From CACKLF01 sp002725175 (lineage in GTDB: Bacteria > Pseudomonadota > Alphaproteobacteria > Rhodobacterales > Rhodobacteraceae), in contig PBQX02000016.1 in NCBI GenBank assembly GCA_002725175.2, forward strand, positions 1 through 18,017: 18,017 bases of DNA, written 5' to 3'. Below are positions 14,901-18,017 of this stretch, one piece after another (the stretch's first letter is position 1; the number at the start of each line of letters is the position of its first letter). Below the pieces are notes generated by a model. That model was given only the letters and a program-made list of their open reading frames with translations, was not told where the DNA came from and did not search any database. The position numbers and the translations under genes are program-made.

Positions 14901-16659
14901 CAGTTGGATACTCTGGTTCGGGTTCGGGTTCGGGTTGTGACTCTGGTTCAGGTTCAGGTTCGGGTTCTGGTTCTATAATTAGTTCGACGACATTCCATGT
15001 TGAAGTCGCGTTAGCACCCGCGACAGTGTTCGCATCGCCGGGGATGTCGCCGACGTCCCATCTTTGGGTGGTCTCGTCTCCTGCTCCTGCATAAAAGTTG
15101 GCGTTCGTGCCATCATTAAACGTTACTGGATTTCCGAATTCATCTAAAAGTGATTCATTTGGTAATGCTCTTTCATACACAGCATCCTTAAGTAATACTT
15201 TTAAATCTTTGTTGGCGTAGTCGGTGCCCGCGACGTCGGCGTCGTTGAGTCCTGGACTCCAAGATTTTGGTTGTCCGTCGACCGCGTCGCCGTTGTCGAC
15301 TTCAGAATCCCCGGCACGATACACATCAGTTGTCATAACATCAAAACTTATCAGCAAAGAAGCAAATGTTACCGTTATTATATTAATTGTTTCATAAGGG
15401 ATACCATATAATTTGGCGATAAATTCTGTTAGAATTTGTTGAACATTTCGTCTACCAATACCCGCTGCGTCCCATAACGCTTTCATTGTCCCCAATAAGT
15501 TGTCATCTGTGATGCCGTTGTTGTCGCTCCATTCAAAATTAACATTTACAGTATATGAAGTTCTTGGTTCAATTCTCCAACCTAATATAAAGGAAGTATT
15601 CTTTTCTGTTAATGGAACAGTACTAGATAATGGTTGGAATTGTGAATTTGTAACCAACTCTGATGCCAAATTAGCATCACCCCCGCCCAGAACAGATGGG
15701 CGTGATACCGTTAGCTTTAATTTATATAACACATACAGAATGTCTCCTGGCCAAAAATTCACAACACCAGTAGCATCTTCCTGAACAATAGAATAATCTC
15801 TGTGCCAAATAGTTGATTGTTTAAACCAGTATTCAAAAATTTCGTAACTTGTTTTTATTCCTGCTACACCTGTGTGTGTTTTAGTACTAAGATTGGACAT
15901 CAATCCTCCAGAAACATCCGTTTCTGCTGTTGGGTCATTTTGAAAAAACAAACCATTTGAACGGAATGCATCTTGTGTAAAATCAATATTACTAATATTT
16001 GGCATTTGGCTAAATAATTCTAATACAAAAATATTATAAATAGCACCTCTTAATAATCTTTCTGAATCTTTTACAAGATAAAAATTTTTATTAAAATAAG
16101 CCCTAGTATATGAAATTGTGGAGGCACCGGCGCCGCGTTCAGATACCGGCTCTGTTCTATTCAAATCATATTCATGACCGCTGTCAGTTGATGTGTATGT
16201 ATCGGTTGTACCAAACCTAACCTCATCTGGGAGGGAATTATTGGCGTCGGGGGGTGGGTCGGCGCGGTCACCCGCAAGATAAAAATATGGAATATACAAA
16301 GTATTTCCAGAACTATCTTTTGGATATCCGTTCTGGGTGTAATACCCAGACACCGCGTCGGCGTTGTCTGGGTCAAATATCCCAGTGTCTGGGACATACC
16401 CAGGTGGAATATATGTCATATTACCAGAGGGATCACTCAATCGGTCCTCACTAAAAGGAACTGTTTCTTCATATGTAATATCAACATTTGGTATAGTTTC
16501 TTCAAAATTATTGACAACTATTGAAAAATCTTTTATCGTTCCAAAGTTTGTAATAGCAAAATCTACTTTAGTAAAAGCAAATGACTCATCAATTGGCTGA
16601 AAAGCTAAGTCTTCAATCGCATCTAGTTCAATAATATTCGGATTTAAATACGACGGCAT
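11932..16659 (-). CDS. Giant structural/adhesin-like protein, 1575 aa, with Glu-Pro linker
   Basis: No full-length family is recognised. Composition is rich in Asp, Asn, Ser, Thr and Gly, typical of extracellular or virion-surface beta-rich proteins. No signal peptide or membrane segment is visible. Residues 1-560 form an N-terminal part with aromatic, strand-like stretches (YEIFEYWFKQSTIWHRDYS). Residues about 562-585 are a Glu-Pro linker. Residues about 590-830 look like a beta-sandwich or lectin-like module (DFHAILQFRLSADAG; NIYNDYFLVIVIPD). The C-terminus, YKNLEVFDNNLTDEQVSDFI, matches the usual ending of LamG/concanavalin-like domains, so a second such domain may span the last 250 residues. 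Codon use alternates sharply between GC-rich and AT-rich tracts. Start: the ATG at 16659 is preceded by a long AT-rich spacer. A virion fibre or host-attachment role is inference. Confidence 0.85.
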   Translation of the reverse strand: MPSYLNPNIIELDAIEDLAFQPIDESFAFTKVDFAITNFGTIKDFSIVVNNFEETIPNVDITYEETVPFSEDRLSDPSGNMTYIPPGYVPDTGIFDPDNADAVSGYYTQNGYPKDSSGNTLYIPYFYLAGDRADPPPDANNSLPDEVRFGTTDTYTSTDSGHEYDLNRTEPVSERGAGASTISYTRAYFNKNFYLVKDSERLLRGAIYNIFVLELFSQMPNISNIDFTQDAFRSNGLFFQNDPTAETDVSGGLMSNLSTKTHTGVAGIKTSYEIFEYWFKQSTIWHRDYSIVQEDATGVVNFWPGDILYVLYKLKLTVSRPSVLGGGDANLASELVTNSQFQPLSSTVPLTEKNTSFILGWRIEPRTSYTVNVNFEWSDNNGITDDNLLGTMKALWDAAGIGRRNVQQILTEFIAKLYGIPYETINIITVTFASLLISFDVMTTDVYRAGDSEVDNGDAVDGQPKSWSPGLNDADVAGTDYANKDLKVLLKDAVYERALPNESLLDEFGNPVTFNDGTNANFYAGAGDETTQRWDVGDIPGDANTVAGANATSTWNVVELIIEPEPEPEPEPESQPEPEPEPEYPTDITIPSESFTNGLPTYANPTAVTYEINRTSYVSDTNDPDGQDFHAILQFRLSADAGDGLGDVLHVTDASGGELIKVYVEDDGNGAAFKFAAINSSGDGMNEFPLGGAELNSSSTGAKVGNMNIYNDYFLVIVIPDNLEQLVTNAGNNNQLVTALHGRGIISILERDQSGIVTEFSYPTADIMTSYTTDPAPYGALGLDYRISNNIPRSDTMNFIVNPAGVANFNYLRLDVHFDTYTDQYAGATTQSIFEDIQEYLKIGFEPFYYEKSNMSKNESELLAAGGGSQGAFVHQRSTESLGDNTLTMILKFNSGDSNYRAASLINDEIDTSSAVKTWFGNHKFAARYFGKPEHDDADGSAAAPSIHKNICSIRRSAGSELKSIRKAGLKPWESITHKSGISGKTDLDDFNPTGETSADSTWEDGVTLKKIGDEAGVYANEWATTDEWHYGGKIHKVTTAQNGGDLADDQYVIHDYIFGSNKDKESDGTTTSDGLKAPVNDNKHNAGGLTDWLTKMSAWGRMFVANNDKIGDDISNTDLKWNSSTDSSIFSLSAIIGEDGKITGFGCNTSHKQTYGWHTAFQRSAYFTQPHAFLDGLDANDGTVNKDIDERAIFENTVPGNYGECRFLNPGFNELDDGDGATFVIEGVAQAYYPSVNINNGSDRDDNLVLAPPLFIQQRGPGSYGRTARQEQNEIYRNWFNVMNNTVNLATAGERDSAQVSDNSSIDKSYTETLEDNTDYIVVIRVGGTGKTNHDATLTKSDTENLTWSFQVYDDKGVLKLQSHVEDGWTDDISGNGVAVCGPQKLMVPSKEHPSDPDDLVDAFNVAVPESNLRLARYNPNLNNPARSVHDGVGVDSSSPTADDAGYSAPPRIGYGFPEFIPCNQYDIIINNGNLDNLTQKDMMLETTSSSLTANGSDGSPNIRVYGDPGSTAHVPSMDYSSDDQNFSSAVGSSTPQDWWKSDNIGVTYKNLEVFDNNLTDEQVSDFIKNNLIN
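11936..11958 (-). terminator. Perfect AT-rich hairpin at the 3' end of the 1575-aa gene
   Basis: TTTATTAAA (11936-11944) and TTTAATAAA (11950-11958) are perfect 9-base arms around the loop TTATT. The hairpin covers the last codons just before the TAA stop at 11934-11932. In mimiviruses, transcripts are cut and polyadenylated at palindromic hairpins near gene ends, so this is a plausible transcript-end signal. It is AT-only, which raises the chance expectation, but nine matched bases with a short loop is the longest stem seen here. Confidence 0.5.
14907..14976 (-). repeat. Hexanucleotide repeat coding for the Glu-Pro linker
   Basis: Imperfect tandem copies of a six-base unit (GGTTCN on the + strand) encode alternating Glu and Pro, interrupted once by a Ser-Gln pair. 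This corresponds to residues about 562-585 of the 1575-aa protein. Glu-Pro repeats form stiff extended spacers between folded domains. A similar shorter run ends the neighbouring gene (16852-16876). Such repeats can change length by slippage and can serve as recombination points. Confidence 0.85.
16333..16403. repeat. Cluster of three CTGGG...CCCAG inverted repeats within coding sequence
   Basis: Three successive small hairpins share the same stem core: 16332-16350 (TCTGGGT/ACCCAGA, 7-base arms, 5-base loop), 16368-16385 (CTGGG/CCCAG, 8-base loop) and 16389-16403 (CTGGG/CCCAG, 5-base loop). They lie in codons for residues about 86-110 of the 1575-aa protein, a Gly/Asp/Tyr/Pro-rich stretch. 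The repeated stem suggests duplication of one element or strong codon-level structure. Confidence 0.75.
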
Positions 16660-16848
16660 TTAATTAGAGTATCATTTTTAAAAATTAACTAAATTTTATT
16701 TTCCAGTGTTGAACAAAAAAATTTATTTTTTTTTATTTATTTTTTCTCTTTAATATTTTATTTTTACAGAATTGAACAAAAATTTATTTTTTTTTTGTTT
16801 TTTTTATATTAAAACTAAGTTAGAGGCAAAGAAGGCGAACAACTATTG
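16660..16848. other. T-rich spacer between the two adhesin-like genes, with a duplicated element
   Basis: This 189-base gap holds no gene. A nearly identical element occurs twice, at 16709-16734 and 16772-16797: TTGAACAAAAA(AA)TTTATT followed by a run of T. On the minus strand, the direction of both flanking genes, these read as A-runs followed by AAATTTTTGTTCAA. The duplicate sits about 50-140 bases before the start of the 1575-aa gene, so it may be promoter or leader sequence, possibly of a late (A/T-rich) type. No TAWTTGA motif is present. Confidence 0.55.
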
Positions 16849-18017
16849 CTATGGTTCTGGCTCCGGTTCCGGTTCAGGTGGAGGATCCTGCAAATAAGCA
16901 ATAAATTCACCCAAAGACACAGAATATTCAACACCAGTATCTAATCCAGTTATTTCTGCTTTCAAACCAGATGCGAACAAAGGACTACCAGGAGTTATTG
17001 TTTGAAATCCACTTTGAACTTGAAATTCGTGTACAGCACCAGGCCAAGCATAATTATAATTCATCAAAGTAGCACCTATGCCTATCCAATAATTAAACGA
17101 GCCAGTTGGTGGTGGAGTTCCACTTACAAATGCTCTGTCTGCCCAACTTTCTGTTAAACCATCCGATTGAGCAGCCAGTGCATCGTAAGATGTAAATGAA
17201 TTTGTAAAATTCAAAGTGAAAGTCGCATTAGAACTATTCCATTCTATTGTAAACCATGTTTCTTCGTTTGCATTGAAAGCACCAGTATTCACAATAGGGA
17301 AGAAATACGCTCTATCGTCGCTACCACCAGCTCCACTATTTACGAAAAATCCTCTATTACTAGTACCTGCACATGGATACCAAGCAATGGTACCATCTGT
17401 AGCATCAATAGAGCCACCAGTCGGTTTTGCAGCTTTTATACCCATTTCAAACATATGTCCCCATCCTGTATTAGCAGTAGTAGCATGGAACTTGCCTTGT
17501 ATTCTGAAGTTATTATCCCAGTTTATTGTAACTTGGTCATCTTGTACGTGACCCCATCTGGTATACGTTAAGGAAGATGATAAATCAATTGTCCTAGATT
17601 CAGTATATACGTTTGAAATTACATTAGTTCCACTTATTATGTCTTCAACAAATGAGAAATTAACTTCTGTTGGTACATTGTCTTGTCCATCCGTTTGAGG
17701 ATCTCCCAAATAATATGGTGATAATATTTCAAAATAAGTTGCATTTTCCGCATCGCTTATACTTGAAATTGTATCAAGTGTATAATACAATGTCCAAGTA
17801 CCACGACGCCGCATATGAACACTATCTGTTGTTATGCTAGTATTTGGCCATTTCAATCCAAATCCAACTAATTCTTGCATTTCATTAAAGTAAATACCTA
17901 TTGTTTCATCTGTATTATTACCCGATATCCAGAAAGTGTCTGCATTTCCATCATTAACATTATCATAATGATACGATGAATTGTTGCTACGATATCTGTT
18001 ACCATTATTTGAGACAC
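16849..18017 (-). CDS. Adhesin-like protein, 5' end outside the window: discoidin-like + lectin-like modules + Glu-Pro tail
   Basis: The reading frame has no stop from 16849 to the right edge, so the ATG at 17880 is internal and the gene continues beyond the window; 388 residues are visible. The first 80 visible residues look like an F5/8 type C (discoidin) module: NVNDGNADTFWIS (19-31), TIGIYFNEMQELVGFGLKW, and RRRGTWTLYYTLD (69-81). F5/8C modules bind sugars or lipids on cell surfaces. Residues about 145-345 are strand-rich with many Trp/Gly/Asn (TWFTIEWNSSNATFTLNFTN; GSFNYWIGIGATL) and suggest a concanavalin-like beta-sandwich. A segment EITGLDTGVEYSVSL resembles the last strands of a fibronectin-III fold. 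The protein ends in DPPPEPEPEPEP at a TAG, followed two codons later by another in-frame TAG. Ending on a linker is odd. Role in host attachment is inferred. Confidence 0.85.
   Translation of the reverse strand, partial: VSNNGNRYRSNNSSYHYDNVNDGNADTFWISGNNTDETIGIYFNEMQELVGFGLKWPNTSITTDSVHMRRRGTWTLYYTLDTISSISDAENATYFEILSPYYLGDPQTDGQDNVPTEVNFSFVEDIISGTNVISNVYTESRTIDLSSSLTYTRWGHVQDDQVTINWDNNFRIQGKFHATTANTGWGHMFEMGIKAAKPTGGSIDATDGTIAWYPCAGTSNRGFFVNSGAGGSDDRAYFFPIVNTGAFNANEETWFTIEWNSSNATFTLNFTNSFTSYDALAAQSDGLTESWADRAFVSGTPPPTGSFNYWIGIGATLMNYNYAWPGAVHEFQVQSGFQTITPGSPLFASGLKAEITGLDTGVEYSVSLGEFIAYLQDPPPEPEPEPEP

Noticed and set aside
13103..15784. Several plus-strand frames within the 1575-aa gene
   Set aside because: They are antisense shadows favoured by the GC-rich tracts and the hexamer repeat (e.g. 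a Gly-Ser run opposite Glu-Pro). None has domain motifs.
16843..16851. Stop-codon readthrough joining the Glu-Pro tail to downstream sequence
   Set aside because: A second TAG follows two codons later in the same frame and the downstream DNA is T-rich non-coding spacer.
17878..17880. ATG at 17880 as the true start of the right-hand gene
   Set aside because: The frame stays open to the window edge and the extra residues complete a discoidin-like pattern, so this Met is internal.
1..18017. tRNA, rRNA, riboswitch or inverted-repeat transposon
   Set aside because: No cloverleaf, rRNA core sequence, transposase motif or terminal inverted repeats with target duplication could be found by eye on either strand.

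Overview
The window looks like a segment of a nucleocytoplasmic large DNA virus (Nucleocytoviricota), most plausibly an algal or protist virus related to the Imitervirales. The strongest marker is a 923-residue D5-type primase-helicase. Supporting traits are AT-rich DNA, intronless and tightly packed genes on both strands with short gaps, DUF4116 and F-box-like proteins, a giant-virus-type kinase, and very large linker-containing surface-like proteins. There are no rRNA or tRNA genes and no bacterial ribosome-binding sites. The assignment rests on motifs read by eye; no database search was possible.

Left part (1-8579, + strand). A 56-bp tandem repeat that runs off the left edge is followed by five co-oriented genes. 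They are a bifunctional glycosyltransferase (GT41/OGT-like part fused to a GT4-like part), an orphan of 250 aa, an F-box-like/DUF4116 protein, a kinase with an HNDLH...N catalytic loop, and the D5-like replicative primase-helicase.

Middle part (8523-11871). Two small minus-strand genes overlap each other, and the leftmost also overlaps the tail of the primase-helicase gene. One is F-box-like; the other is a basic, lysine-rich coiled-coil protein. A 61-bp divergent spacer separates them from a plus-strand ABC half-transporter (membrane domain plus complete ATPase). The transporter meets, tail to tail, a minus-strand cysteine-rich orphan.

Right part (11932-18017, minus strand). A 1575-residue structural or adhesin-like protein has a Glu-Pro linker and a patchwork of GC-rich and AT-rich codon usage. 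A poly-T-rich spacer follows, then the 3' part of a second adhesin-like gene that continues past the right edge. Its visible reading frame reaches the window end and shows a discoidin-like (F5/8 type C) module, a lectin-like beta-sandwich region and a terminal Glu-Pro tail.

A common theme may be the cell or virion surface: sugar transfer, export, and carbohydrate-binding adhesins. That link is inference from gene content. The most unusual signals are the within-gene GC mosaic of the 1575-aa gene, clusters of GC-rich inverted repeats inside coding sequence, the hairpin-bearing 56-bp repeats, the GT41-GT4 fusion, and a recurrent TAWTTGA motif about 37-50 nt before several start codons.
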